From Chryseobacterium sp. VAUSW3 (GTDB taxonomy: Bacteria > Bacteroidota > Bacteroidia > Flavobacteriales > Weeksellaceae): 64,000 nucleotides of DNA. Positions within the stretch are counted from its first letter, which is position 1, and each line of letters starts with the position of its first letter. The translations under genes were made by a program, and so were the position numbers. Location: NCBI RefSeq assembly GCF_002205795.1, contig NZ_NIUY01000004.1:111783-175782 (forward strand), read 5' to 3'. Below the pieces are notes generated by a model. It was not told the DNA's origin and made no database searches. It saw only the letters and a program-made list of their open reading frames with translations. This document shows positions 34,747-45,600 of the stretch, piece by piece.

Positions 34747-37311
34747 ATGGCAAAAAACAGAAAACTCATATTCATCGCAGGAAGCATTATTGTTTTTATC
34801 ATCCTGGCTTTGGTTTATGCAAACCCTGTTCTCACGGGCAAACAGCTTTTTCAACACGATATTGTACAGTACAAAGGCGGCGCCAAGGAACTATTGGATT
34901 ACCGCGCCCAAAACGGGGAAGAAACCTATTGGAGCGACTCCATGTTCGGTGGGATGCCCACGTACCAGATGGGAGCACAGTTCCGGGGCGATATCATTAA
35001 AAAAGTTGATGATTTACTTAACTTTCTGCCTAAACCTGCTAACTATATCTTTCTGCTCTTTTCAGGATTTTTCCTCCTTGGAATGGTTGCTGTAAGAAAC
35101 TGGAAGTACGCATTTTTAGGAGCAACTTTTTTCGGACTTTCAACTTATTTTTACATTGCACTTGCAGCCGGACACAACGGAAAAATACATACCGTAGCGT
35201 ATTTTGCGCCGCTGCTTGCAGGGATTCTTCTGGTTTACATCCGTAAAAAATACATTGTCGGTTTCATTGTAACCGCTTTGTTTATGGGGCTTCAGATTGC
35301 TGCAAATCACCCGCAGATGACCTACTACCTTTTTATTGCGCTTGGATTTCTGTTTATTTCAGAACTCGTGCGTGCGATTCAGGGGAAAACCGAATGGAAG
35401 CATTTCGGGATCGCTTCCTCGATTTTAGCGTTCGCTTTTTTGCTTGGTGTTGGAATGAACTCTCAGCGGTTAATGGCTAATTCCGAATACGTCACCGAAA
35501 CTGTTCGTGGGAAGCAGATTTTAGACAACGATTTACACGCTTCCGGAAAATCGGGGATGGACAAAGAGAGCATGCTGATGTGGAGCTACGGCAAACTCGA
35601 AACCCTGAACCTCTTTATTCCACGATTAATGGGCGGTTCCAGCACAGAAGAAGGTTCCGAAAGAATGATGAACCGTGTTCAGGAGTTGGTTCAGGAAAAC
35701 GTGTCTTCGCAGGAAGAAATGGACCGTATTTCGAGAGGTTTCGGTTCGCTGACTTATTGGGGTGAGCAACCCGGAACTTCCGGGCCGGCCTATCAGGGAG
35801 CCATAGTCGTTTTTCTTGCGATTCTCGGTTTCTTCTTTGCCTGGAAGAAATACCGGTACTGGATTTTGGGAGCTTCAATCCTCACCGTTTTCTTAGCGTG
35901 GGGAAGCAATTTCATGATGGTATCCGATCTGTTTATTGATTTCGTTCCTTTCTATAATAAGTTCAGGGCACCAAGTTCTATTTTGGTCGTGGTCGAATTG
36001 CTCTTTCCTTTAATTGCGATTGTCGGACTCTACAGATTTTTCAATTCTAATGTTGATACTGAAACCAGTTCAGAGAATATACTTAGTGAAGAGTACAAAA
36101 AGAAAATTCTGACTTACGTAAGTGCTGCCGTTCTCGGAATTACTGTTATACTCTTGATTTTCGGTAAATCACTTCTAGGTTTTCATACCGATAATGAAAA
36201 AGCCTATCTTCCGCCATTCCTGCTTGATTTCTTGGTTGATGAACGTTTCAAAATGTTCAGGATTGATGCCATTAAAGCTATTTTGTATGTGGGTATTACC
36301 ACAGCAGTTTTATATTTGGGCCTGAAGAAAAAACTCAGCCAGAATATCGCTATTGTTATTATTGGTTTGGTAAGTCTTTTTGATTTGTGGAGTGTAAATA
36401 AAAGATATCTGAACAACGATAACTTCATCGATAAAACGTTTACCGAAAATCCTTTTCAGACTGAAAACTCAGAGTTACTGATGCAGAAAGTAGGTGAAAA
36501 CCGGAATCTGCAGACTCTGCTTGCCAACGCCAGCGTAAATAAAACTTTAGAACTGATTTCTGAAAAAGACAAAACGCATTACCGCATTTACAACCAGGTT
36601 TTGGGGACTTTCAGCGAGACCAATACTTCTTATTTTAAATCCTCTGTCGGTGGTTATCATGCCGTGAAACTTCGCCGTTACGATGATTTGATCAACGAAT
36701 ATTTCAGCCGTACCGATACAGCCCGGGTTCCGAGAATTCTCAATATGCTGAACACCAAATACATGATCTTCGGAAATCCTGATAATCCTGAAGCTGTGGT
36801 AAATCCTCAGGCAAACGGCAATGCATGGTTTGTTTCAGACCTCAAATTTGTAAATTCTCCGAACGAGGAAATAAAACAGATTGGTGAAGTTGATACCAGG
36901 AAAATTGCCGTGATTTCGAATGAAGATAGAAGATATTTTGACGGGAAACCAGTGCAGCCAGATGCTGCAGCGGTTCTGAATCTTACAAAATATCAGCCCA
37001 ATGAACTGGAATTCAAAACACAGTCGAAAACACCACAGTTAGCCGTATTCTCAGAAATCTACTATCCAAAAGGCTGGAAAATGTTCATTGATGATCAGGA
37101 AGTTCCTTACATCAAGGCGAATTATTTATTGAGAGCTGTTCATGTTCCAGCCGGAAATCATACCGTTAAAATGATCTTTGAACCTGCGGTTATTCAAACC
37201 GGAAAAGTAATTTCGATGATCACATTCGGACTTTTCTTAATCCTGAGTTTAGCGGGAATATATATGCTTTACCGCAAAAGAGGCAAAAGTAAATTGCGCA
37301 GTCCTCAGTAA
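34747..37311 (+). CDS. YfhO family membrane protein
   Basis: The 854-residue protein has about twelve membrane helices, a YfhO-like arrangement of large loops, and a C-terminal soluble beta domain (from about 730) with YYPKGWKMFIDDQEVPYIKANYLLRAVHVPAGNHTVKM. YfhO of Bacillus glycosylates teichoic acid, and the family is related to GT-C enzymes, so this may transfer sugars from lipid carriers on the outer face of the membrane. The adjacent glycosyltransferase supports a role in surface glycans. The ATG at 34747 was chosen because 34702 lies in a terminator. Confidence 0.85.
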   Translation: MAKNRKLIFIAGSIIVFIILALVYANPVLTGKQLFQHDIVQYKGGAKELLDYRAQNGEETYWSDSMFGGMPTYQMGAQFRGDIIKKVDDLLNFLPKPANYIFLLFSGFFLLGMVAVRNWKYAFLGATFFGLSTYFYIALAAGHNGKIHTVAYFAPLLAGILLVYIRKKYIVGFIVTALFMGLQIAANHPQMTYYLFIALGFLFISELVRAIQGKTEWKHFGIASSILAFAFLLGVGMNSQRLMANSEYVTETVRGKQILDNDLHASGKSGMDKESMLMWSYGKLETLNLFIPRLMGGSSTEEGSERMMNRVQELVQENVSSQEEMDRISRGFGSLTYWGEQPGTSGPAYQGAIVVFLAILGFFFAWKKYRYWILGASILTVFLAWGSNFMMVSDLFIDFVPFYNKFRAPSSILVVVELLFPLIAIVGLYRFFNSNVDTETSSENILSEEYKKKILTYVSAAVLGITVILLIFGKSLLGFHTDNEKAYLPPFLLDFLVDERFKMFRIDAIKAILYVGITTAVLYLGLKKKLSQNIAIVIIGLVSLFDLWSVNKRYLNNDNFIDKTFTENPFQTENSELLMQKVGENRNLQTLLANASVNKTLELISEKDKTHYRIYNQVLGTFSETNTSYFKSSVGGYHAVKLRRYDDLINEYFSRTDTARVPRILNMLNTKYMIFGNPDNPEAVVNPQANGNAWFVSDLKFVNSPNEEIKQIGEVDTRKIAVISNEDRRYFDGKPVQPDAAAVLNLTKYQPNELEFKTQSKTPQLAVFSEIYYPKGWKMFIDDQEVPYIKANYLLRAVHVPAGNHTVKMIFEPAVIQTGKVISMITFGLFLILSLAGIYMLYRKRGKSKLRSPQ

Positions 37312-37332
37312 TACAAAGCTTAAAAAAGTTTT

Positions 37333-37740
37333 ATGATTACCCAGAAGTACATTACAGATCTTACGTACAGAATCAGCGGCGCCTGTATTGAAGTTCACAA
37401 AATTTTGGGTTCGGGATTGGCTGAAATTGTATATCACAAAGCTTTAGAAAAAGAGTTTCAATTAAGAAATATTCAGTTTGAATCTGAGTTTTTAATTCCG
37501 GTAATTTATAATGATGAAAACTTGAATTGTGATTTTAAATGTGACTTTTTAATGGAAGATTTAATTGTCTTAGAAATTAAATCCGTAAAGCAAATTTTAG
37601 ATATTCATAAATCTCAGGTTCTTAATTATATGAATTTATTAAAAGTCCCAAAAGGAATTTTGGTTAATTTTAATGTTAAGAATTTGTACCACCTTGGCCA
37701 GGAAACTTTCATTAATAAATATTTTGATCAGCTGGACTAA
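37333..37740 (+). CDS. GxxExxY protein
   Basis: The 135-residue protein contains GACIEVHKILGSGLAEIVYHKALEKE with the name-giving GxxExxY motif, followed by a DFKCDFLMEDLIVLEIKSVKQI segment that resembles the D-ExK core of PD-(D/E)XK nucleases. Function unknown. Lies 21 bases after the YfhO-like gene. It is more AT-rich than its neighbours, and such genes are scattered irregularly among genomes, so horizontal gain is possible. Confidence 0.85.
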   Translation: MITQKYITDLTYRISGACIEVHKILGSGLAEIVYHKALEKEFQLRNIQFESEFLIPVIYNDENLNCDFKCDFLMEDLIVLEIKSVKQILDIHKSQVLNYMNLLKVPKGILVNFNVKNLYHLGQETFINKYFDQLD

Positions 37741-37831
37741 CTATTAATTCATAACAAAAAATATCAGATTTTGCTGTCTTCTGAACAGCTGAATCGCATT
37801 AAAACTTTTGCCTCTTTTGCGGCAATATATA

Positions 37832-39118
37832 ATGAATAACAAAAAACTCTTAATCATCACCTATTACTGGCCGCCGGCGGGCGGACCTGGCGTTCAGCGG
37901 TGGTTGAAATTCGTAAAATATTTGCCCGATTTCGGCTGGAAACCCACTGTTTTTATTCCGGAAAATCCAAGTTATCCCATCATAGATGAAACTTTGGCAA
38001 AAGAGGTGTCAAAAGATCTGGAAATCATCAGAACCAAAATCTGGGAACCTTATCAGCTCGCAGAAATTTTCGGGAAAGACAACAAAAAATTCAAAGCCGG
38101 CCAGTTTGATGTTGGCAAAAACCAATCTTGGAAATCGAAACTCTCGATATGGGTGCGCGGAAATTTTTTTATTCCCGATGCACGCGTTTTTTGGGTAAAA
38201 CCTTCAGCAAATTATCTGAGGAAATATTTGAAAGAGAATCATTTCGATGCATTTGTAACCACAGGTCCGCCACATTCTGTCCATCTCATTGGCTTGGAAC
38301 TGAAGAAGGAATTCCCGCATCTGAAATGGATTGCAGATTTCCGTGATCCCTGGACCGAAATTTCCTATTACAAACATTTAAAACTCACAAGATCTTCAGA
38401 CAAAAAGCACCGCGACCTTGAGGAACAGGTTTTCAAAACTGCGGATATTACTTTAGCTACAAGTTATACCGATGCTGAAAATTTCAGAAAAAAAGGTGCG
38501 AATGCAGTTTGTATTACGAACGGATTTGACAGAGAAGCAAAAATTGAGGCAAAAATTGAGTCAAAAAAATTTACAATAAGTTACATCGGCGTTCTTGAAC
38601 AGCTCCGGAATCCCGAAGTTCTATGGAAAGTTTTAAATGATATCATTGCTGAAAATCCTGATTTTGAAAACGATTTCGAACTGAAATTTGTAGGAAGAGT
38701 AGATGATAAAATTTTATCTGAAATCGAAAATTCTGCACTGAAAAACTCACTCAGTAATTTGGGTTATCTTTCTCATTCCAAAGCAAATGCGGAAATGCAG
38801 GATTCGGATTTGCTTCTGATTACCAATTTCCCGGATGACAGTTCGAAAGGAATTATCCCCGGAAAGATTTTTGAGTATTTAGCCACCGGAAAACCAATTC
38901 TCTCTTTTGGTCCGCAAGACAGCGATGTAAAGAGAATTCTTTTTGAAACCCACGCCGGTAAACATTTTTCGTATCAGGATGCAGCTTCTTTAAAAGAATT
39001 TATTTTGAACCAATACCAAAACTGGAAATCTGGAAGCAGTTCATCACACATAAAAAACATCGAAAAATTTTCACGAAAAAATCTTACCGAAAAACTGAGC
39101 CAAATTTTAGAAAAGTAA
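37832..39118 (+). CDS. glycosyltransferase, GT4-like
   Basis: The 428-residue cytoplasmic enzyme opens with LLIITYYWPPAGGPGVQRWLKFVKYL, the donor-fold start of GT4-type glycosyltransferases, and ends with DLLLITNFPDDSSKGIIPGKIFEYLATGKPIL, which contains the conserved E of the nucleotide-sugar site (KxxEYLA). It probably adds a sugar to a surface glycan or lipid carrier. The ATG at 37832 was preferred over a TTG eight codons earlier. Confidence 0.85.
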   Translation: MNNKKLLIITYYWPPAGGPGVQRWLKFVKYLPDFGWKPTVFIPENPSYPIIDETLAKEVSKDLEIIRTKIWEPYQLAEIFGKDNKKFKAGQFDVGKNQSWKSKLSIWVRGNFFIPDARVFWVKPSANYLRKYLKENHFDAFVTTGPPHSVHLIGLELKKEFPHLKWIADFRDPWTEISYYKHLKLTRSSDKKHRDLEEQVFKTADITLATSYTDAENFRKKGANAVCITNGFDREAKIEAKIESKKFTISYIGVLEQLRNPEVLWKVLNDIIAENPDFENDFELKFVGRVDDKILSEIENSALKNSLSNLGYLSHSKANAEMQDSDLLLITNFPDDSSKGIIPGKIFEYLATGKPILSFGPQDSDVKRILFETHAGKHFSYQDAASLKEFILNQYQNWKSGSSSSHIKNIEKFSRKNLTEKLSQILEK

Positions 39119-39152
39119 TCTTCCGAAAAAAGAATAGCAATTGATCACAAAA

Positions 39153-39184
39153 AAAAAGAGCAAAACACTGTTTGCTCTTTTTGT
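39153..39184. terminator. terminator between glycosyltransferase and cysteine synthase-like genes
   Basis: AAAAAGAGCAAA and TTTGCTCTTTTT form a 12 bp perfect stem with a 6-base loop between convergent genes. Confidence 0.93.
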
Positions 39185-39199
39185 ACTTGTGCTGTAGTT

Positions 39200-40180
39200 T
39201 TATAACCAGCCCATTTCCTGCATCCACTCGTCATTGTAGATTTTCCCAACATAACGCGAACCGTGGTCGTGTAAAAGAACCACAATAACATCATCTTTTG
39301 TGAATTGATCTTTCATCTGAACCAGAGCAGCGATCGCACTTCCGGCAGAGTATCCGCAGAAAATACCTTCTTCTTTTGCAAGTTTTCTCGCATAGATTGC
39401 ACCGTCTTTATCGGTTACTTTCTCGAAATGATCAATCACGGTCATGTCGTAGTTTTCGGGGATAATATCTTCGCCAATTCCTTCAGTTACATAAGTGTAG
39501 GCATGGTCGTAATGAATTTCTCCGGTTTCGTGAAACTCTTTCAAAATAGACCCGTAAGTATCTACGCCGATCACTTTGATGTCTGCATTTTTCTCTTTAA
39601 AGAATGTCCCACAGCCCGTTACTGTGCCTCCCGTTCCGGCCCCTGCAACAAAGTGTGTGAGCTTTCCTTCAGTCTGTTCCCAGATTTCCGGAGCGGTTTG
39701 TTCGTAATGCGCCTGGCGGTTCGATAGATTATCATATTGGTTTACATACCAGCCGTTTTCGGTTTCCGTAGCCAGTCTTTTGGAAACGGAATAATAGGAG
39801 CGGGGATCCGTCGGTTTTACGTCAGTAGGACAAACAATTACTTCAGCACCCACGGCTCTCAGGATATCACATTTTTCTTTAGACTGTTTCGAATTGGTAA
39901 CGAAAATGCATTTATAACCTTTCACAATGGCTGCAAGGGCAAGTCCCATTCCGGTGTTGCCGGAAGTTCCTTCGATGATGGTTCCGCCCGGTTTCAGTCT
40001 GCCGTCTTTTTCAGCATCTTCAATCATTTTTACCGCCATTCGGTCCTTCACCGAGTTTCCGGGGTTAAATGTTTCAACTTTCGCCAAAACCAATGCCGGA
40101 AAATCTTCGCCCAAAACTTTGTTCAGTTTTACAAGCGGCGTATTTCCGATGGTTTCGAGAATGTTTTTTGAATATTTCAT
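39200..40180 (-). CDS. PLP-dependent cysteine synthase / cystathionine beta-synthase-like enzyme
   Basis: A fold-type II PLP enzyme of 326 residues. The Schiff-base lysine is in NPGNSVKDRMA (about residue 46), the substrate loop is EGTSGNTGMGLAL, and GAGTGGTVTG binds phosphate. The C-terminal HDHGSRYVGKIYNDEWM is more like cystathionine beta-synthase than CysK. No CBS regulatory domains are present. The reaction (O-acetylserine with sulfide, or serine with homocysteine) is not decidable from sequence. It starts 17 bases after the permease gene. Confidence 0.88.
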   Translation of the reverse strand: MKYSKNILETIGNTPLVKLNKVLGEDFPALVLAKVETFNPGNSVKDRMAVKMIEDAEKDGRLKPGGTIIEGTSGNTGMGLALAAIVKGYKCIFVTNSKQSKEKCDILRAVGAEVIVCPTDVKPTDPRSYYSVSKRLATETENGWYVNQYDNLSNRQAHYEQTAPEIWEQTEGKLTHFVAGAGTGGTVTGCGTFFKEKNADIKVIGVDTYGSILKEFHETGEIHYDHAYTYVTEGIGEDIIPENYDMTVIDHFEKVTDKDGAIYARKLAKEEGIFCGYSAGSAIAALVQMKDQFTKDDVIVVLLHDHGSRYVGKIYNDEWMQEMGWL

Positions 40181-40197
40181 ATCTGTTTAAATTATAA

Positions 40198-41427
40198 TTA
40201 ACTGTATTTTAAAGATTTTACCGGCGAAATCTTGCTGATGAGATAACTCGGTAAAATAAGCGAGATTGCCGATACCAGAAGAATTCCTACCGATATTGCC
40301 AGGATATGAAGAATATTAAGATCTACGGGAACCGTGCTCAAATAATAATTCTCAGGATTAAGTTTGATCACACCGAAATACTTCTGAATCAAGAGAAATC
40401 CTATTCCTATAATATTCCCGATCACCAGTCCCGGAATCATAATCATGAGGGTGTAATTAATAAAAATGGTCTGGATTTGTGCGTTGGTCGCGCCCAGGGT
40501 TTTCAGCATTCCGATGGAGTTGGTTCTTTCAATAATCAGAATTAAAAGGACCATTACAATATTAATGATAACGACCACCAGCATAATAATGATGATCAGC
40601 GCGATATTGGTATCAAAAATCGCAATGAAATCCATAATCTGCGGGTATTCATCAGTAGCTTTTACAATGTAGTTTTTATAGCCTGCGAGCTTGTCGATTT
40701 TAGGTGCGTCTTCGTCGATGTAATTGATGTTTTTCAGAAAAACATCGATACCGCCGACTTCATTCTTTTCCATTCCCTGAATCTTGCGGGCATGGTTGAT
40801 TCCGCCGATGATAAAGAGGTCATCAATCATCTTAATGTCGGTTTTATAAATGCCTACCACTTCAAATTTCCGGTAAAGCGGACTCTGGTTTTCCTTCGAA
40901 AAAACGGCCACAATACTGTCTTTTACTTTAAGATGCAGGTCATTGGCGATTTTCTGTGAAATGCATATGCCGCTGTTAAAACCTTTTTCCGTAATGTCTG
41001 GAGTTGTACCGGCAATAATAAATTTCCTGAACCTTTCGGCATCAAAATCTTTACCGACGCCTTTGAAAATAATTCCCGCAAAATTATGTTCGTTACGCAA
41101 AATGCCGCTCACAGAAACATATTTCTGGGTGCTCGCCACATCTTCAAGTTGTTTTATTTTATCGATCTGAAGCCCTTCAGTGCTCAGTATCGAAGAGTTA
41201 TAAGAATTGTTGGATTGCTTAGACTTTATCGAAATATGTCCGGAGAAATCGGCCATTCTTTCTTTTATGGCTGTTTTGGAACCAATTCCGGTAGACACCG
41301 TGATCAGCGAAACGATAACTCCCAATGCTACGGAAAGCCTGCCGATAAACACAATAATCCGTGAGAGATTATTTTTGTTATCTTTGGAAAAAGCAATTTT
41401 TTTAGAAAAATATAATGGAAATTTCAA
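40198..41427 (-). CDS. LolC/LolE-like ABC transporter permease
   Basis: The protein, about 409 residues, has an N-terminal membrane helix, a large periplasmic MacB-type domain (about 60-260) and three C-terminal helices with the FtsX pattern ERTNSIGMLKTLGATNAQIQTIF. This layout fits lipoprotein-releasing permeases; no ATPase gene is adjacent. The start is taken as the TTG at 41427 (LKFPLYFSKKIAF), because a TTG at 41448 overlaps the -7 box TAATTTTG at 41447-41454. The divergent muramidase gene starts 4 bases away. Confidence 0.85.
   Translation of the reverse strand: MKFPLYFSKKIAFSKDNKNNLSRIIVFIGRLSVALGVIVSLITVSTGIGSKTAIKERMADFSGHISIKSKQSNNSYNSSILSTEGLQIDKIKQLEDVASTQKYVSVSGILRNEHNFAGIIFKGVGKDFDAERFRKFIIAGTTPDITEKGFNSGICISQKIANDLHLKVKDSIVAVFSKENQSPLYRKFEVVGIYKTDIKMIDDLFIIGGINHARKIQGMEKNEVGGIDVFLKNINYIDEDAPKIDKLAGYKNYIVKATDEYPQIMDFIAIFDTNIALIIIIMLVVVIINIVMVLLILIIERTNSIGMLKTLGATNAQIQTIFINYTLMIMIPGLVIGNIIGIGFLLIQKYFGVIKLNPENYYLSTVPVDLNILHILAISVGILLVSAISLILPSYLISKISPVKSLKYS
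41379..41386 (+). promoter_or_regulatory. -7 box for the NamZ-like gene, inside the permease gene
   Basis: TATCTTTG ends 45 bases before the ATG at 41432 and lies within the coding region of the divergent permease. Confidence 0.5.
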
Positions 41428-41431
41428 GCCG

Positions 41432-42628
41432 ATGAGTTTAAGCGCCAAAATTAAAGATTTACTTCTGATTGTGCTAATTTATTTTGGTTTCTGCCAGATG
41501 AATTTTGCGCAGAATACCGATCAAAACTGTTTTAAAACTGGTGCCGACCGGCCGGAACTTTACCTGCCGCTCCTTCAGAATAAAACTGTGGCAATCGTTA
41601 CGAACCAGACAGGATTGTTGAAAGACCGCACCTTTTTAGTCGATTTTTTAGTGAAAAACGGCATCAGTATCAAAACGATTTTTGCACCTGAACATGGGTT
41701 CCGCGGGGATGCCGATGCTGGTGAACATGTTAAAAACGGAGTGGATACAAAAACAGGAATCCCAATAATTTCTTTGTATGGCGACAATAAAAAACCAAAA
41801 CCGGAGCAGCTGAAAGGAATCAATATTGTTCTTTTTGATATTCAGGATGTGGGCGTAAGATTTTACACCTATATTTCAACTCTAACATACGTTATGGAGG
41901 CAGGCGCTGAAAATGGAGTAGAAGTAATTGTACTTGACCGACCCAATCCGCACGATGGTTATATCGACGGTCCAGTTCTGAAAGACCAATGGAAAAGTTT
42001 TGTAGGTATGCATAATGTCCCGGTTGTATATGGACTTACGATCGGTGAATATGGAAAAATGGTAAACGGTGAAAAATGGCTAAAAAATGGTGTTCAGGCA
42101 AAATATACTTTAATTCCGATGCTGAATTATCATAAAAAGCAGCGCTACGGAGTTCTGGACAAACCCTCACCAAATCTGCCGAATGACAAGGCAATAAACC
42201 TGTATCCAAGTTTATGTTTCTTCGAAGGAACACAGGTTTCCGTAGGTCGCGGAACCGGTTTGCCGTTTCAGATTTACGGAAGTCCCTGGACCAAAAATTT
42301 GCCTTATCAGTTTATGCCACGCCCTAATTTTGGCGCTAAAGATCCTTTCCTAAACGGTAAATTATGCTTTGGTGAAAACCTTTCCGATTATCCTGAAGAT
42401 TTTCGCGCACTGAATATTGACTGGCTTTTGAAAGCTTACAGTAATTACAAAAATCCTGCGCAGGATTTCTTCCTGAAAAACCTTTTCTTCGATAAATTGG
42501 CCGGAACCGACGAACTTCGAAAGCAAATCGTTGCCGGGAAATCTGCCGTAGAAATCAAAGATTCATGGAAAAAAGGACTCGAAGATTTTCGGAAAATCAG
42601 AACGAAATATGTGATGTATGAAGATTAA
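41432..42628 (+). CDS. DUF1343 / NamZ-type exo-beta-N-acetylmuramidase
   Basis: The 398-residue exported protein begins with a hydrophobic signal (LLLIVLIYFGFCQMNFAQ). Family motifs are VAIVTNQTGLLKDRTFLVDFL, IFAPEHGFRGDADAGEHV, VLFDIQDVGVRFYTYISTL and VLDRPNPHDG. NamZ of Tannerella and Bacillus removes MurNAc from the end of peptidoglycan fragments, so this probably works in cell-wall turnover. The ATG at 41432 starts the signal peptide; an upstream extension has no support. Confidence 0.9.
   Translation: MSLSAKIKDLLLIVLIYFGFCQMNFAQNTDQNCFKTGADRPELYLPLLQNKTVAIVTNQTGLLKDRTFLVDFLVKNGISIKTIFAPEHGFRGDADAGEHVKNGVDTKTGIPIISLYGDNKKPKPEQLKGINIVLFDIQDVGVRFYTYISTLTYVMEAGAENGVEVIVLDRPNPHDGYIDGPVLKDQWKSFVGMHNVPVVYGLTIGEYGKMVNGEKWLKNGVQAKYTLIPMLNYHKKQRYGVLDKPSPNLPNDKAINLYPSLCFFEGTQVSVGRGTGLPFQIYGSPWTKNLPYQFMPRPNFGAKDPFLNGKLCFGENLSDYPEDFRALNIDWLLKAYSNYKNPAQDFFLKNLFFDKLAGTDELRKQIVAGKSAVEIKDSWKKGLEDFRKIRTKYVMYED
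41447..41454 (-). promoter_or_regulatory. -7 box for the permease, inside the NamZ-like gene
   Basis: The minus strand reads TAATTTTG, ending 19 bases before the TTG start at 41427 and lying within the coding region of the divergent gene. Confidence 0.5.
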
Positions 42629-42691
42629 ATAGCAGGAATAGAAGATCGGGTTGATCATCCAATGCACAATTTTTTAAAACATCCATCATCT

Positions 42692-45600
42692 TTAAAAACT
42701 TGCCTTCACCTGCACCGATCCTATATGTATCGTTCTTTCTCCCGAATTTCTGCCTTCGTAGTTCATATTCAGTTGGATGAATGAATTGATGGATTGCTGT
42801 AAAAATACCGACCAAACCTGATTTTTCCCAGGCTTCAAACCATCGAGCATTTGGTTGCCGACAATCGAAAAATTGTTTCCGGAAAAGTCGTTACTAATGA
42901 ATGAAAAACTGCCGCGCACCGAAGTTTTTCTGCGTTCCCACTGCAGACTTCCGGTGAGATCAAACGTTTTTAAAAACTCTTCGCCATCCATTCTTTTTTT
43001 CTGTCGTAAAGCTGAAGAAAGTTCTGCCTGAACTGCTTCCGTGAATTTATAAGTCGCTTTCGGTTTTGTTTCGAAATTATTTAGAATATAATCTCTGGAA
43101 TTGAACAATTGTGACGCGTTTTCAATATGATGCGCCGAGTTTTCCCAATCAACACGGAAATCTTTGCTGAACCAATAGCCAATATTTAAAAAATGCGAAT
43201 CCTGGCTGCGTTCCTCATTGCTGAAATTGGCATTTACCAAATTATCATTCGCAACGAATCGGTAATTCCCGTTCCAGCCGGATTTTTCGGTCGGATTGAA
43301 TTGCGCTGAGGCCAGGAAATTCTGGTTTTTAAGGATTTGGTCTGCGTTTTTTTCAAAAGGATTCAGAACCAGTACTTTTTCTCTTTTATAAAATGAGTTT
43401 TGGGAATTGAGTGAAATATTGAAGTTCCAGCGTTTAAGAAACTGATTTTCAGAATTGAAAACCACGGAAGGATTCACAAATAACGCCAGCTGCATTTTGT
43501 TTTTATTCGACGGCATATAATTTACCGTATTGGTATAAACCCTGATATACTGCGCCAGATCGGCATATTCGGCGATTTCAAATTCGTCAAGCTGCTGAAT
43601 TCCGTCAGCGTTATAATCGGTCCATTTGTAAACGCCCTGCCCGTCGGTCACCTTTATGTATTGAAATTCCCGCTGCGCTTCCTGCCCGTTTCCGAGTTCA
43701 TAAAAAGCCTGCAAACGCATTCCGTTACGGAATAGCTGCTGGTTGTAAAGAATATTTCCTACTACAAAATCCTGATTAAGATTTGCTGCAACATCCTGAT
43801 TCTGATAGTAAAATTTTCGGTAATGAATCAACGCATTCAAACTGGTTTTTTCCGTTTTAATAATTTGACTTTCTGCCATGATTCCCAAAATATGGTTCAT
43901 ATTTTCGAGGGAATTGTTTCGCACCGAATCATTATCTCGGAAATACATCCGCGTAAGTAATTTCGTTCGTGAAGAATCACTGATTTTTTTCTGAATGAAA
44001 ATTTCCTTCCAGCTGAAACTCGTTACATCCAGCTGATTGGTTTCGTTGAAGTTTTTCACGTTATGTTCCATACTTCCGCCCATAGCCCAGCTGCCTTTTT
44101 TAGTGGAATATTCAGAAATCACTCCGCTTCTTACGAATTTAGTGTCCTGAAAAGTGGCTTTCGTATCGAGATAGGAGAAATTGCCTTTGGTGTTGAATTT
44201 TCCTTTAATCCAGCCGAAATCCACATCATTTTTAATTCCTGTATAAGAATTTTTTTCGTCCAGATAATTAAGTTTATAATTCAGGAAAGAGGTGTTTTTC
44301 CATTCATTTAAAAAGTTAAAAATAAAACGGTTCTGCGTTATCTGGTTGAATTCCTGCGCCAGATTAAAATCACGCGAAAACTCCACGTCATTGATTCGGT
44401 CCAGAATATGGAATTGCGAATTGATATGTTGGTACTCGAAACTTGGCGTTCCTTTCCAGTTGTTTTTTGTAAATGTTTTGTTCCCGAAAATTCGTCCTGC
44501 ATACCCGATATTTTGATCGGAATCTTTCGAGGAAAACAGATTCACATCGAAATTACTCATCGAAACATCAGCCCCAATCTTACCATTGTTCAGTAAAAAC
44601 TCAGAATTGGCAGAAAAAACCTGGGTTTTCTGTGGCGACGGAAGTTTTCTTACGGCCCGGTATTCGCCCATATTCGCTCCTACATATTCGAAAACGCGTC
44701 CGTTGTTGGTTGTTTGTTTAATTCGGTAATCACCCAGGTTTTGTCCGAAATAAGTAAAGGCAACCTGATATAACGTTTGATTTTGATCAGTTGAAAATTC
44801 GTAATAATTCCCGTTCGGACTTTGAATGAGCTGGTACAGAATTTTGTTAACATCATACTCCGAAACCGTTCCCGACGGCGCATACATCAAATCCGTATTG
44901 TTGCCCGCATTGGCCAGGATCTGTTCGTCTTCTTTACTTAAGTTCAGGGAAAGTGGCGCATTTTTATTGTCGTTTTCCATAAACCAGTTGAAACCGAACT
45001 TTGATTTTTCCCTTTCATGTTGGATGCCGCCAGTCACCAGAAATCTGGTGTAATTTCTGTTCGTATAATTGTAGGAAATGGTAATAAAATTCTGTTTAAA
45101 AATGGGTCTGAAACTAGTGAACGTAATTTCTCCGGTGTTGTAATTTATGACGTAATCCTGATTTTCGCCGCGTTTCATTAAAATCCCGTCGATGTAAACC
45201 TGCTCCGAACCTGAAATGATGGTAATGAACTGCTCACCGTTTTTGCCTGTCAACCGGTAAGGTCCCTGATTTCCTTCCACACCCTGAAAACGGATGCGGT
45301 GGAATTCACTTCGGGCAACGCCTGCCGAAACATCTACAAAGGTTTTATTTTCGTTTCCGAAACCGGTTTCAAACTGCAATCCCATACTGCGCCGCTGGAA
45401 ACGACCGAAATAAGTCGCTTCATCCAGCAAATCCAGATGCCCGGCGCGGAGAATAGAGCGGTCCTTAATATTGAGCTGCATATAGATTTTGTCGAATTCT
45501 TCCAAAGTCTGCGTGTAACCGTCGGCCTGAATGGGAAGATTATGATCGGAAATAGAAGCCAGAACAGAAACATCTTTCGACAGTTTGCCGGAAATCTGGA

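Noticed and set aside
41207..41431. 75-codon N-terminal extension of the NamZ-like protein
   Set aside because: It would run through the divergent permease gene; the signal peptide starts at 41432.
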